DNA from: Typhlomys cinereus
Taxonomy: Eukaryota; Chordata; Mammalia; Rodentia; Platacanthomyidae
Length of the DNA: 64,000 bases
Assembly: GCA_023101885.1 (NCBI GenBank)
Contig: JALPQD010000026.1
Span: 11,446,889 to 11,510,888, forward strand
Direction: 5' to 3'
The position numbers and the translations under genes were made by a program. Shown piece after piece: positions 1 to 10,859 of the stretch. Every line of letters begins with the position of its first letter. Position 1 is the stretch's first letter. The notes under the pieces were generated by a model, which was not told where the DNA came from, ran no database searches, and saw only the letters and a program-made list of their open reading frames with translations.

Positions 1-231
1 TTCTAGCTAGAGGATTCCTTGCAGTCACCATCGTAGTCTGATGGTATCGTGTCTCCCAAAACAAATCTCCAAAGCTTACCAGATTCTGCCACCTCTGTCA
101 GAAGTCAAGAGAAGCTTTTCCAGTTGACAGTGATTCTAAAATGTAGCTGAAAGAATGAATGAGTGGGTCTATGGAGGGAAATTCTGAAAAAAAAATCAAG
201 ATTAATGAGGTGAGGATCCTTAATAATTTTA
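1..231. other. Unassigned AT-rich DNA
   Basis: No open frame, repeat head or RNA-like structure was recognised. The stretch leads into the MaLR-type LTR that begins near 232. Confidence 0.5.
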
Positions 232-625
232 GTCTGCTCTGTGCTGCTATAATAAAATACCTGAGACCAACCACTTTATAAGGAAAAGAAGCTTATTTTG
301 GCTTACAGTTTTGGGGGGTGCTGAGCCATCTGGTTGGCATGAGCCCCATGCTCATGACAAATGACAGCAAGCCAAGGGAACACATGAGCACCAAACATAC
401 CAGGTGGTTTATAAACAATCACTAAACACACAGCGTGGCCTCATTGTGTGAACAATAACCAAGCATGCAGGTTGTTGTCACTAAACAAAGCAATCTTTCA
501 CGGTAATTAATCCAGCCCTCCACTCCCCAAAAGACAGACATTAATCCCATCCAAGGATGCCGCCCTGCCCTATTGATATACAGAGCTCCCGCTGGATCCC
601 ACCTTTTAAAAGTCCCACCCCATCT
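232..625 (-). mobile_element. MaLR-type (ERVL-MaLR) LTR, degraded
   Basis: Read on the plus strand, the left edge has the reverse complement of a typical MaLR LTR 3' end: a 'gtgctgctataa' block, 'aaaatacctgagacc', then 'tttataaggaaaagaagctt' and 'ttattttggcttacag'. These match the end of MST/THE/ORR1-type LTRs as I know them. Further in, C-rich text around 540-620 resembles the usual inner part. No internal retroviral sequence follows, so it is probably a solo LTR. The right boundary is uncertain. It is an old, non-functional copy. Confidence 0.65.
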
Positions 626-1735
626 CATGGCGTACCACCCAGAGGCAGATAACCTCTGTGGGTAAACTCATGAAAAAGTAACAATAAAACTGCTACAATG
701 TAGCAGACTAGTTTTAAGGCTAGACTAAGAGCTGACCACAGAATTTGAACAGGTTGAGCATCCTCCACTAGGGGACCAGTGTCCCTCCTCTGAAATATTA
801 AACCTGAGACCAGAAGCATTTTTTTGAACTTCTGTGTTTTTCACATTTGAGAGATTTTTTTTCATCTACATAATGACATATTTAGGGGATAACATCCAAT
901 TCTAAATACAGAATTCATGTTTGTTTCCTACACACCCATGACATATGGCCTGGAGGTAAAATTCCATGCAATATTTTACAATATTCTGAGAGTGCATATG
1001 TTTGGACTGACACATCATCATTGAAGGTCAGGTTGGGAATTTTCCATCTGTGACTATATGTCTCAGAATGTTCAACCTGTACCAAGACTATACGTATATT
1101 GTATATACATAAAAGTTAGGATTTCCAATCAATGAGAATAAAAAATCTTGTGCTTTATATAATTTTGCGACAGCCTGCTAGTAATTTATAAAATATATTA
1201 AATTGCATCTCTAGTCACTCCTGACTCTAATATGAATTCTAAATGAATCAGGCATTTAAAGTGCAATAAGATATAAACATAAAAATGTTAGCAAAATATG
1301 GATGGATAATTCTGTAATTTGGGGACAGAGAAGTCCTAAATATGCCAGAAAAGAAAATATAATTCATTTCCATTACATAGAAATGTAAATACTGCGTTGT
1401 GTAAAAAAAATTAACAAAGTTAAAGTATCACTACTGAAAAATACACAGAATTTTTTAATTTCATATTCGTGCTAGAAACTTATATTTCATGACCAAGTTA
1501 ATATTCCTAATATAAAAAGAGCTCCCCTAATTCGATCAAAGGACACCCCCACAAGAAAAGCCATGTTTGGTTTGAATTTTGTTGAAATAGCTGAAGATTG
1601 CTGAGAGCTCACCAGCTGACCCTTCAGATCTCTCTCGACACTTGTGCAAACAAGCGCAGCTCTTCCCCAGGCTCCTGTCTGGAACCCAGCGTGGCTCTTG
1701 CATGACTATGACCGATTCTTCCAAGATGCATCACT
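626..1735. other. Unassigned AT-rich single-copy-looking DNA
   Basis: About 1.1 kb rich in A and T with no repeat head, tail or target duplication that I can recognise. Short reading frames here lack any family resemblance and are what random AT-rich sequence would give. Confidence 0.5.
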
Positions 1736-1980
1736 GGCCAGATGTGGTGGCGCACAACTCTAAGTCCAGCATCAGGGAAGCTGGTGTAGGCGGGTCACGA
1801 ATTCCATTCCAGCCTGGGCTACGCAGCGAGTTCAAGACCAGCCTGAGCAATGAACCGGGACCTTGCCTCAAACACACAAGGGCTGGTGATTCTGGCCTGT
1901 GGTAAAGCACTTTCCCTGTAGGTGAAAAGCCCTAGGTTCGTTCTCATCCCTCCACCCACTTTCCAACATCAATCCCAGAT
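1736..1980 (+). mobile_element. B1-like SINE followed by an ID/tRNA-like segment
   Basis: The first part has the B1/7SL layout: 'ccagatgtggtggcgcacaa', then 'gttcaagaccagcctgagca', ending in 'ccttgcctcaaacac'. From about 1885 a second piece carries a tRNA-like A-box region ('ggtaaagcactttccctgta') and a B-box-like 'taggttcg'. This order (B1 then ID-like) is the reverse of B4, so it may be two adjacent insertions. Divergence is high, implying an old copy. Confidence 0.6.
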
Positions 1981-2128
1981 GCGGAGCCCACCTGCCTGTT
2001 TTTGAATCTGGTCCCGTTAAGACTCGGTGTGAAGTTGAGCCATTCTTCTCACCTTGTTCGCATTATTCCACTTGTAATCTCACGACGACAGCAACGACTT
2101 CTAAATCTGACACTGAAAAGATCGTGGT

Positions 2129-2152
2129 GAATGAATGAATGAATGAATGAAT
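2129..2152 (+). repeat. (GAAT)6 microsatellite
   Basis: Six perfect tandem copies of GAAT. Confidence 0.95.
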
Positions 2153-2398
2153 GGTATGCTTAGAGGACCATTTGGACAAACAGGAAGTATTAGGGCCAAC
2201 AAAGATGCCGTGAGGGTCCATGCTGGTGTTTCTGTTCAGCAAAGGACCTGCCCACGGCATTCACGCATCTGTCCAAGCACGCGACGCAGAAGTACGAGAG
2301 ATACAAGCTGGTCCCTGTCCCTCTGCAGCCTAGCGCTACTGTCGCTGACACTCACGTGCCTTCCCTGTCTTGCTCTTGGTCACTTGCTTTTTACTTGG

Positions 2399-2804
2399 TG
2401 TCATAGTTGGGCACAGGTGTCAACTTGATAGTTGAAGGTTTGTTTGAGCTCTGGGCACATATGTAGAGAATTAATGGTTGAGCTAAGCCCAGAGCAAACC
2501 TGCAGGAGATTGTCTGGCTGATGGGGAAGGCCCAGCCCATGGTGGGTGAGGTTAGGCCCTGGAATAAAACACACAGAGAGTTGGCATCCTGGTGTACACT
2601 TGGCCAGACAGGCTGGCCAAGGATCGTCCCTCTCTCAGCCATTACGTAGAAATAGTGTGGCCAGTTCCCTCGGCCTGGTATTGGTGCATGGTCTCCCATC
2701 AAGTTGGACAGATTGCAAGCAGACTATCAGTAATAAAATAAACCCCTTGTTCCCTTAAGCCGTTTGATGGTCATTTATCAGCAACCATGCAGGCGACTGC
2801 AACA
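2399..2804 (+). mobile_element. Unnamed LTR-like repeat, copy 1 of 5
   Basis: A 406-bp unit beginning TGTCATAGTT and ending CTGCAACA, with TG...CA termini. It is flanked by the 5-bp direct repeat CTTGG at 2394-2398 and 2805-2809. Shared blocks with copies near 17.0, 36.1, 42.8 and 62.5 kb include 'gtgtcaacttga', 'gagctctgggcacat', 'aacctgcaggagattgtct', 'ggaaggcccagcccatggtg' and an AATAAAA-type motif near 2735-2745. A 5-bp duplication with TG...CA ends fits an ERVL/MaLR-class solo LTR; a non-autonomous DNA transposon is the alternative. I cannot name the family. Confidence 0.7.
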
Positions 2805-2999
2805 CTTGGCTTATTGTCCTTCATGCTGTCACAGAGCTGATTGCTCCACTCAGTTCATGCAGCGGCTCCACTGGTCCCCTCTCCTAGACTCCTCTGATCA
2901 GCGTAGCTACGTTAGTCCCTACATCTGCCTGCAACCACGATGCTCTTATGCATGATTGATTAAATCATAAATTAGGAACTCATGAGACAACTCTGATGG

Positions 3000-3001
<2 letters not shown>

Positions 3002-3030
<29 letters not shown>
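3002..3030 (+). repeat. (CA)n microsatellite
   Basis: A near-perfect CA run of about 14 units, followed by interrupted CA text. Confidence 0.95.
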
Positions 3031-3033
<3 letters not shown>

Positions 3034-3204
3034 TACACACGATAAATATAAAAATAAAATATTAATCTCTTCCTCCTTTTCTTCCTTATTTCTTTCTTTC
3101 TGCCTTCATCACTTCCTTCCTTCTACTTACTTCCTGCATTCCTTATTTCTTAGCACTCCCCACGGAAGAAGTGACTGGATTCTTATCTTACATTCCTTCC
3201 TATG

Positions 3205-4230
3205 TTAGTTCATCAGACGTGTTCTAACAGCAGGCCAAGAGAACACAAACATCGGCAGGAACTCACCAGCATCTCTCTCCATTCTCTTTGTCTCAAAATT
3301 GCCTAAGCACATTGCCTGGCCAAGCTCAGAGTCAATGAGACGGAGAAGAGCTTCCTGCTCTCCAGAGGAATGGTACAAAGCCACACCGCAGCGGATATGA
3401 CAAGCAGGATGAAGAGCTGGGGGCCATGATGCTGCAGGAGAACAAGACACTGATGGCAACGGGCTGCGACATCAGGGATTCCTGCCCCGAAGCAGTAGGA
3501 GCAGCCCCGCCGGCCGTACATGTGTACTCACACAGCAACTACGCAGGCCGAAGCTCTCCCGGTGATCTGAGAGCCACGTCTGTGCAAAACGTTATCACCA
3601 AAATAAGATGAGGCAAAGTTTAAAAAGCTTCGAAATGTTTAACAAAATGTACTAACGTGGCTTTTCAACATCAACTTGTAATGGCTATTTCATATCTTCT
3701 GAACCTCTCTCCCTTCTTCCCTTCCCTTACAAACATCAAACATCATTTTCACGACTGAGTGAGCCAACTATGACTAGGCAGAGAAATGGCTTCAGCCCAG
3801 CACTGCATCCCATGATGTTCACCGATGCCAAACAGATATGACTTTGGAGAAATTAACAGCATTGGAAGGTAACGGAGCTTCTTTTAGATGATGGCCCTTG
3901 TGCCTTCACATACCTGCACTCCGTGCATACCAGAAGACTTCGAAATTGAATGAACCACACAGTCTCTGGCCTGCAGGGATTATGAAGTGAGTCATTTTCC
4001 TTGAGCCTCATCCAGCCGCTGCTGCAGCTGGACGCTACAGAAGTGGATGCGCCTCAGAATTGAGGTGAAAGAGTCACAGGGCCCCGCCCTTTGGAAACTA
4101 CACTGGCTATAATGCTCTTAGGTCGGTTATGACCTTCATGATGAGCCCAAAGTCTTTAATAATCTATTTGCCTCTGCTCGTGTGGTCTGTGGGAGATACT
4201 CCACCGAGAGAAGCAGCCCTTTATAGCATT
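3205..4230. other. Unassigned DNA with short frames on both strands
   Basis: Moderate GC content. Several short overlapping reading frames lie on both strands at 3205-3610, but none shows a recognisable domain, a splice context or a start with support. I see no repeat head or tail. Confidence 0.4.
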
Positions 4231-4234
4231 TATA

Positions 4235-4282
4235 GTCTCCGTCTCTCTCTTTCTCTCTCTCTCTGTATTTTTTTTTAGATGT
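4235..4282 (+). repeat. CT-rich run and T tract
   Basis: A (TC)n-rich stretch followed by a run of nine T and 'tag'. This superficially looks like a splice acceptor, but the downstream frame from the ATG closes after five codons. Confidence 0.7.
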
Positions 4283-4450
4283 TCTGCCCAAAGTAGTCCA
4301 GCTGTGGTGAAAATCTTACTGGGAAGATTTCCAACTCTAGGAAATGCAGCATCTCTTTACAAAGACCTCCTAAGATGTACAAAGGTCCACGAAACAATCA
4401 TGGAATCCCTCAATGCCTTAGCCATCCCATCACTTTACCATCCATTAATT

Positions 4451-4469
4451 CACACACACACACACACAC
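4451..4469 (+). repeat. (CA)9 microsatellite
   Basis: Perfect short CA run. Confidence 0.95.
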
Positions 4470-4769
4470 TGAGCACCTCTCTATGGTAAGCATGGCAATA
4501 AGCACTGCCAGTAATAACATCCATGCTGGAATCTGAATCCTGCCCAGACGTCTCAAGTCAGTCCCGTGGATCTTACAGCTGGGCAAAAACCAGTTGCACT
4601 CATTCTTCTGCAAGGCTCCACTCACCTACCCCTTGCAGGGCAACTAGGGCAAGCTCTGCTCTGTGCACTGGCACAGGTGTGCCCCCTTCCCATCCGTGTC
4701 TCTGGGCAGATATGCTTACTGCAGCTGCCTTTTGCAACATAAACAAATAATAGCTTGGTAAGTGGATAA

Positions 4770-4970
4770 TTAGAGAGTAGACAGATCATAGATATATAGA
4801 CAATGATGATAGATGGATAGATGTAAGGAGACAATGATGATAGATGAATAGATGGTAGACTAAAGGTAGATGACAGATTGATAGAGATACATAGATACAT
4901 ACATGCAATCATACATATACATTCACATATACACACATACATGGATAGATATATAGGTACATGTATAGGC
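4770..4970 (+). repeat. Imperfect GATA/ATAC-type low-complexity repeat
   Basis: Repeated 'gatagatg', 'tagatac' and 'acatacat' words. A roughly 28-bp segment containing 'gacaatgatgatagatg' occurs twice (around 4800 and 4831), an internal tandem duplication inside the degenerate microsatellite. Confidence 0.8.
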
Positions 4971-5640
4971 AATTTGAATTTGAGCAATAAGAAGAAGGTG
5001 AGATAAATTGAACAGGACAGACTTCTTGCATTTCTGTTTGCTTTGGATTAGACAACTAATGAAGAACCCCTTCTGCAATCCAATTTTCTGATTACAATTC
5101 TGCCTTAGAGTTAAGGGTAAATTCCAACTCTTAATAAAATATTACTTGATTTTATACTTGCCAATGCTCTTGGTATAGATTTTACCTAGACCCTCATGGT
5201 CTAAGTGTAGATCAACTTCGAATGCTGCTCTGCAGTGATTCCATCTATGGCCTGGAGCTATGCCTCTTCCACATACACCCCTCATGTACCATCACACCTA
5301 TGCCTAAAATGTATTCTCACGCTACTGGATAGAGATTTATCAGGATATATACCTGTAACTCAAAAGTACTCCTTTCTTTCTTTTTTTTTAACATATTTTG
5401 AAGACGTGATCCCATCTTGTTTTGACTTCTATTGATGCTTGTAAAAAATCTGCTGTCAATCTAATTGCTGTATTTTGGTGAGTGACCACTTTTTGTCTTT
5501 GTAACTGACTCCAAGTTGCTCCCTGAAGCTTTACCAGGATGTATTCAAATGAGATTTTTCATTTGCTGTTTGAAATATTGAATATAGTTTTTGATAAGGA
5601 AATATTCTTGTCTTTTCCATTTTAAAATATTTTCCTTTTT

Positions 5641-5914
5641 TAATGTGTGTGGGTGTATATGTATGTGTGTGCGCGCATGTGTATGTATGTATCAGAGGGC
5701 ACTGTGTGTCCCTGTGGAGGACCAAGGATGACTTCTGGAATCATCCTGGATTGCTTCTACCTCCTCCTTGCTTTGCTCTGGGATTTCCCAAGCTCTGCCC
5801 ACCAGGGCCAAAAGTGCAGGCCACAGCCATTTTTGCCTGACATTTTTAGGTGGGAACTCAGAAACTTCTGCTTGTGAGATAGAGTATTAACTCCTGAGCC
5901 ATCTCTCCAGCCCC
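5641..5914 (-). mobile_element. B2-like SINE
   Basis: On the minus strand it starts with the tRNA-like head (its reverse complement 'gagccatctctccagcccc' ends at 5914), continues through the body with 'gggatttccc' and 'ctccacaggg' blocks, and ends in a CA-rich tail, read here as a GT-rich start at 5641. The copy is moderately diverged and sits inside an older antisense L1. Confidence 0.85.
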
Positions 5915-5984
5915 TTAAAATATTTTCTGCACTACATGTTATTCAATATCTTTTTTCTCATATGTCTTTTCTAGTTTATAATTT

Positions 5985-6066
5985 CTTACAGCACTAAGGA
6001 TTGAACTCAGAGCCTCACACATACTAGGCAAGCACTCTACCACTGAACTATACTTCCAATCCCGAA
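5985..6066 (-). mobile_element. ID/B4-head-like tRNA-derived SINE
   Basis: Plus-strand text 'ggattgaactcagagcctca' followed by 'caagcactctaccactgaac' is the reverse complement of the ID-type head with RNA polymerase III A and B boxes. It inserted into the same antisense L1. Confidence 0.75.
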
Positions 6067-6592
6067 TTTTAACTCTTTTTAACTCATTTTAACTCATGCC
6101 ACCTTGATAATTTCTTCACATTTATTGTTCAACTTACTAATAAGCTGTATCCAATTTGCTCTTAAATGGACTTATTTTATTTTAAATGTCCTTTTAATTT
6201 CTAGAAATCTTCTTAAAATCTGACTATTTTCATAATGCATTATCTGCTTATTTTGGATCTTTTATTTTTAATTTCTTTCACCATATAAAGCACACTTATC
6301 TTATAATCTCTGAAAGATACTCTTATTACTTAGATATCTTTATGGCTAGATCCTTCTGTTTTCTCAATCTGATTCCTGCTTGTGGCAGAACATTTTCATG
6401 TGTTTTGTAATTCCGGGTTATGACCTAATTTTCAACAGATATTTGAATGGAAATCTTACACAGCCTACATTGAGAACACATCTCTTCAAAGAGCTATTTT
6501 ACCTTCTGCCAGTCAATTGATGTGTCTCACCAAGACAGTACCTAGTTTGTGTTGGTTTTTCTTGGTATTCCTGGCCATTTTGAAAAGCAAGT

Positions 6593-6724
6593 GAAAGAGA
6601 GAGAGGAAGGAAGGGAAGGAGGGAGTGAGAGAGGGAGGGAGGGAGGGAGGGAAGGAGGAAGGGAGGGAGGGAGGGAGGGAGGAAAGGAGGAAGGGAGGGA
6701 GGGAGGGAAGGATGGAGGGAAAGG
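6593..6724 (+). repeat. Purine tract, (GGGA)n/(GGAA)n
   Basis: About 130 bp almost entirely A and G on the plus strand, mostly GGGA and GGAA units with a few T interruptions. No clear SINE abuts it, unlike most other purine tracts in the window. Confidence 0.95.
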
Positions 6725-6729
6725 TTAGT

Positions 6730-8450
6730 TGAGTACCAATTGGACAGTCCAGGAGGGCATCCCCGGCAGGCTCATGAATCGAGCCAAACATTATGCTTTA
6801 AAGAGTCAGAAAAGGAGTGTTTGCCAAAGAACTTCATGCAAATGAAAGGCTGTGTTCAAGGCAATCATGATTCTTCTTGCGTCAGACCCTCTGTCCAGTC
6901 ATAAAAGGAAGTGATTCCCTGCCCTCTCTGGTCTGCACAGAAATGGTTTCAGGATTGTCTAAATTTCTCCAGGACTGGCAACAAGGTCCAGCACGAATTG
7001 TTTGAAATGGCCATGGCCAGGCTGTGATCTCAGAGGCTGGAGTCGTCCTTCGGCAGCCAGCAGCTGCGCTTGCCCTGCAGCTTCCCCGCCGTGTCTTTGG
7101 AGGAATCAAAACAGCTGGCGCGGCCCCGAGACCCTTCCAGCTGGCCGCCAGGCAGCTTGCCCTCAGTCATGGCAGACAGGGGCGCTACTGGTGGTCGATG
7201 ATGCAGTCAAATCTCTCCATGCCCCCAACATCTCAGTTTATTTACAGGAAAAACAATCGGGACAAAAGGCGCTCATAATAAACTTAATGTTGACACATTG
7301 ACTTTAACAGTATTTTAACAATGCCAAACACTTCTCACTGGATAGTGGCTCCCTCTAATCTGTTCCATTTCTTAAAAGATGATTTTCATATGGCCTAATC
7401 CAAGGTGTGATGACCCAGTCAATTCATGGCCTGCCACATACACAAATTTCAGCAGAGTGATTGAAACTGTGAATTAATGAGCTCCTCCCAGAGGTTAAAT
7501 CTATTGCATACTAGTGGAATTCTGTGTCTGAAAACCACATATGAAAGGTTTATTGACAGAATAGGTTAAAATATTTGAACTGAAAGAATGACAAATGTTT
7601 TAAAACAGATGCACTGCAATTGAATGGCCAACTTTTATTTCTAAATGGCAAGAAGGTTTTTAAGGTTCCTGTGTGTGTGAACAAGTGATTGTAAAGCCAT
7701 AGGACTAAACCCCGCAAGCCATGAATGAAAACCGACATCCAGCCTCTGCCACTCATCCCTCTTGACGCGAGAGGGATTTGAACACGGAGTCACCATGTGC
7801 TGTTACCAAGACAAACAAATGTAAGTCAGAGATTCCATTGCTGGACTCTTCATTTCTAAGCAGTTCTTGGATGTAACTTAAAGAGTGGAGGTTATTCAAA
7901 GACCTGCCATAAAACTTAGAACGAGGGATGGAGGTTACTCATCTCTCTGGTAAACTGATGACCACAGTTGAGTCCTGTATGCTGGATTCTCTATTGCCTG
8001 GGGCCCAAATAAATCAACTGATAGTCAAACAAATACCATAAATATTTTAAATCTGACATTGTCTTCAAGCAACCTAGTGCTACAATTTAGCAATAAACAG
8101 GCTACTGTTTAGTTATCTCCTTGCTCTGAAAGTATAAAAATAGCTCTGGATGTTTTGGACTGAGGAGCGAGTGAAGTGACTGATGTTTCTATTTCGCAGA
8201 GCTGTGGCAACAGCCTGGCATTGGCATTGCTGTTCCCTTGCCAGCAGAATACTAGGCAGTGTAAGTCAATTTACACCAAACATGGATGCCTAGGAAGCAA
8301 GTCCTGAAGCCAGTGTCACAGTTGAGGAGAGAATTTTATCCTTGGGGCAGTTACAGAGAGGATAACATAGAAAAGGCTGGAAATGGTGAAGCTGTAAGCA
8401 ACTTGCAGTAACATTTAAACCACTTTCAGTTCCATTTCACTATCCATTAA
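6730..8450. other. Unassigned DNA
   Basis: About 1.7 kb with no recognised repeat. A GC-richer patch at 7000-7200 has overlapping short frames on both strands but no recognisable protein. The rest is AT-rich. Confidence 0.4.
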
Positions 8451-8454
8451 GGTC

Positions 8455-8830
8455 TTCCTCAATGGGCAGGGTGAGGAGTCAGCAGTTAAAGTGCTTGCCA
8501 AGAAAGCAGAAGAACCGGAGTTTGCCCTAGATCCTTCATAAAATGTCAGGTGGTTGTGGTAGCCGTTTGCAATTCCAGCCTCACTAGGTAAAGCCTGGGA
8601 CTTCCCTGGGAAAGCTGGCTAGCTTCTCTAGGAGTCCTCATGACGTGCCCTGGGTTTAGAGGCCTAAGTTCCAAACGGTAAGGGGGAAGAGTGATCAAGG
8701 GCGATTCTTGACGTCATCCTCGGACTTGCATGTGACATGTGTGTATGTGCCCATGCGCATGCAAATACACACACACCAATAGCACACATATTCTCTACAC
8801 ATATGTGCATGCATGTGCAATAATGAGGAA
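8455..8830 (+). mobile_element. Diverged B2-like SINE with CA-rich tail
   Basis: The head text 'agcagttaaagtgcttgcca' and the body ('gtcaggtggttgtggtagcc', 'aggtaaagcctggga') follow the layout of the dominant B2-like family. The 3' part carries 'gattcttgacgtcat' and then an imperfect CA/TG-rich tail at 8740-8820. Ends are approximate. Confidence 0.65.
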
Positions 8831-8845
8831 AGAAATCACCCTCAA

Positions 8846-8962
8846 TTGTGCATAGTGGTGCATATCTGTAGTTCCAACAATTGGGAGGCCGAGGTAGGAA
8901 GATCGCAAGTCCAACGCAAGCCTGAGCTAGAGAGCGAGATTCTGTCTCAGAAAGAAAGCAAA
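8846..8962 (+). mobile_element. B1-like SINE
   Basis: The 7SL-derived layout is clear: 'gcatagtggtgcatatctgt', 'attgggaggccgaggtagga', 'gcaagcctgagctagagagc', then 'attctgtctcagaaagaaag' as the A-rich end. Confidence 0.85.
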
Positions 8963-8964
8963 AT

Positions 8965-9435
8965 TTAATTCAGTCCATTCATTCCATTTCCCAGGTCAAG
9001 AAGAACGAACTTTCAAATCGAGCGAGTCTCGGCCAAGTTCTAATGCCCATTTATTATGTGAGTGACCCTAAGTTTGATGGGTCAGCCAGCTGGGGTTCCT
9101 TCCCGCAACCTGGATGGAAGTCTCTGATAAGCAAGGAGAAGCTCTTCCAGGGCTGGTGTCTGGCAGCCTCCATTTTCCTCAGCGTTCGGCAGCCACGAGC
9201 AGCGGCGGCAGGCAGGTGTTGGCAGGCAGGTGTTGGCAGCAGCATGTGGCACTCGGTGGCATGCCCGTTTTCTTCATGCAGGCCTTGGCTCCCAGGACTC
9301 TTAGCGCTTGGCCGTCATCAGTATTGCAGCTCACCACATGAGAGCCGAGCCCTTTGACCTTTAACCTTTGACTCCGCAGCCCTCTGGAACGCTATTGCCA
9401 AGTTGGTGAGACTCCATTGCAAAGGAAAGTGTTAA
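8965..9435. other. Unassigned, moderately GC-rich DNA
   Basis: No repeat recognised. The longest open frame here (plus strand, 9043-9357) has no domain I recognise and is matched by a similar-length frame on the opposite strand, so it is unlikely to be coding. A short direct repeat, 'ggcaggcaggtgttggca'-like text, lies at 9210-9240. Confidence 0.4.
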
Positions 9436-9439
9436 CAGT

Positions 9440-9535
9440 GGGCTGGGACGATAGCTTCCCGGTAACACACTTGTTCAGCACGTCCGTGGCTCTGGGTTCA
9501 GTACCCACTGCTGAAAAATGCTAAATGAACAGATC
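9440..9535 (+). mobile_element. tRNA-derived SINE head fragment (B2/ID-like)
   Basis: 'gggctgggacgatagcttcc' followed by 'ctgggttcagtacccact' gives A-box- and B-box-like text. The 3' body is missing or unrecognisable. Confidence 0.6.
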
Positions 9536-9974
9536 AATCAATAGACCCAGAACCTTAGGATTCAGTCAAAGCACAACTGCCCACGTCGAGAAAGGAATAA
9601 ATTCTCCTGCTCTGATTCCGTGTCAGCTCTTCACAGCGCGAAAAGAAGGTTTAGACCTGGGAGCAGCACATGAGGGAGGGATGTACAAAGGCCAGTGAGC
9701 TGGGCCACGAATGACGAGCGACCCTTGCCAGGAAACCCGCGTGCAAACTAGATGTTCTTCTGAGACTTCTCAGACCACTACCACCTTCGTAGCAGTTCTT
9801 CCAAGAAGAGGAAGTTAAATGGAGGAGAGGGTCACACGGCTAGTCAATCAGAGGGACTGGCTTGCATCCCTGGCAGAGCAGTCCTGATACCTGCTGCTTG
9901 TCTCCCCGCTGCTAGTGCCGGGAGCTCAGGCCGTCGCTGCTACCCTGACTCATCAGCACATGCTTCCTAGAGAC

Positions 9975-10270
9975 TAAAGCCGACCGCTCAGTGGGTAGGT
10001 GCTTGCAGCGCAGACCAGAGGACCTGAGTTCGATTCCCCAGCTCACATGGAAGTCCAGGCGTGATGATGCCTTTGTAACCTTGGTTCTGGGGAGACAGAC
10101 GGGTGGATCCCGGGACTTGCTGGCCAGCTGCCTAGTCTACCCAGAGAACTCAGGGCAATGAGAATGTCCATCTCACGGAACAAGATGGATAGTACCCAGA
10201 GAACAATGCCTGAGGCCTCAGACAAGCACACGTGTCCACTCCACACGCAAAGCACATGCATGAACACAAT
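9975..10270 (+). mobile_element. B2-like SINE, longer diverged variant
   Basis: Head 'gctcagtgggtaggtgcttg' and B-box region 'cctgagttcgattccccagc', then a body differing from the main family, with 'gggtggatcccgggacttgc' and 'tacccagagaac' occurring twice (about 10140 and 10194). It ends in short CA-like text. Confidence 0.7.
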
Positions 10271-10296
10271 GCAAATTTTGAAAAATGCTTTCTGGT

Positions 10297-10514
10297 CTGG
10301 GACTGTGGCTTAGCAGGTAGAGTGCTGGTCTAACAGGCATGACATCCTAGGCTCAGTCCCCAGCACCCAGTAAAACCAGCCCAAGTGGTGGATGTCTGTC
10401 GTCCTAGTGGGTAGAAACAGAAGGATCAGAAGTTCAAGGTCCGCCTCAACTACACAGGGAGCTTGTGGATAGCCTGAGCGGCACGAGTTTGAGCCCAAGC
10501 TGGGCTCCTGTCTT
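10297..10514 (+). mobile_element. B4-like SINE (ID head plus B1 body)
   Basis: An ID-type head ('gactgtggcttagcaggtag', 'cctaggctcagtccccagca') is followed by B1-like text ('gtggtggatgtctgtcgtcc', 'agaagttcaaggtccgcctc'), ending in 'cctgtcttgaaaag'. That combination defines B4 in rodents. Its A-rich tail grades directly into the large purine tract. Confidence 0.75.
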
Positions 10515-10855
10515 GAAAAGAAAAGAAAGAGAAAGCAAGAAAGAAAGTGAGAGAGAGAGAGAAGGAAAAAAGGAAGGAAGGAAACAAAAGAAAGAAAGAA
10601 GAAAGAAGAAGAAAGAAAGAAAGAAAGAAAGAAAGAAGAAAGAAAAGAAAGAAAGAAGAAAGAAAAGAGAAAGAAGAAAGAAAGAAAGGGAGGGAGGGAA
10701 GGAGGGAGGGAAGGAGAGAAGGAGGGAGGGAGGGAGGGAGGGAGAAGGGAAGGAAGGCAGGAAGGAAGGAAGGAAGGAAGGAAGGAAGGAAGGAAGGAAG
10801 GAAGGAAGGAAGGAAGGAAGGAAGGAAGGAAGGAAGGAAGGAAGGAAGGAAGGAA
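10515..10855 (+). repeat. 341-bp purine tract (GAAA, GGGA, GGAA blocks)
   Basis: Almost pure purine on the plus strand. Units change in order: GAAA-rich, then GGGA-rich, then about 25 near-perfect GGAA units. It starts as the tail of the B4-like SINE. Open frames across it encode only Lys/Glu/Gly/Arg or Ser/Phe/Leu/Pro low-complexity peptides and are not genes. Confidence 0.95.
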
Positions 10856-10859
10856 TTTT

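Larger units (their letters stand above)
5390..6470 (-). mobile_element. Old L1 (L1M-type) fragment, antisense, with two SINE insertions
   Basis: The plus-strand text at 5430-5500, including 'aaaaaatctgctgtcaatct' and 'gagtgaccactttttgtctt', matches antisense text of old mammalian L1 elements as I recall it. Further antisense L1-like text continues at 5925-5985 and 6070-6290 ('ttttaatttctagaaatctt'). A B2-like SINE (5641-5914) and an ID-like SINE (5985-6066) split it. No open frame survives. The outer ends are approximate. Confidence 0.5.

Noticed and set aside
3205..3610. Possible retrocopy with frames on both strands
   Set aside because: No protein family recognised, no A-tail and no flanking duplication seen.
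4235..4300. Splice-acceptor-like CT/T tract followed by ATG
   Set aside because: The frame from the ATG stops after five codons and the tract is a microsatellite.
7000..7300. GC-rich patch suggesting an exon
   Set aside because: Competing frames overlap, no clear splice sites, no recognisable domain.
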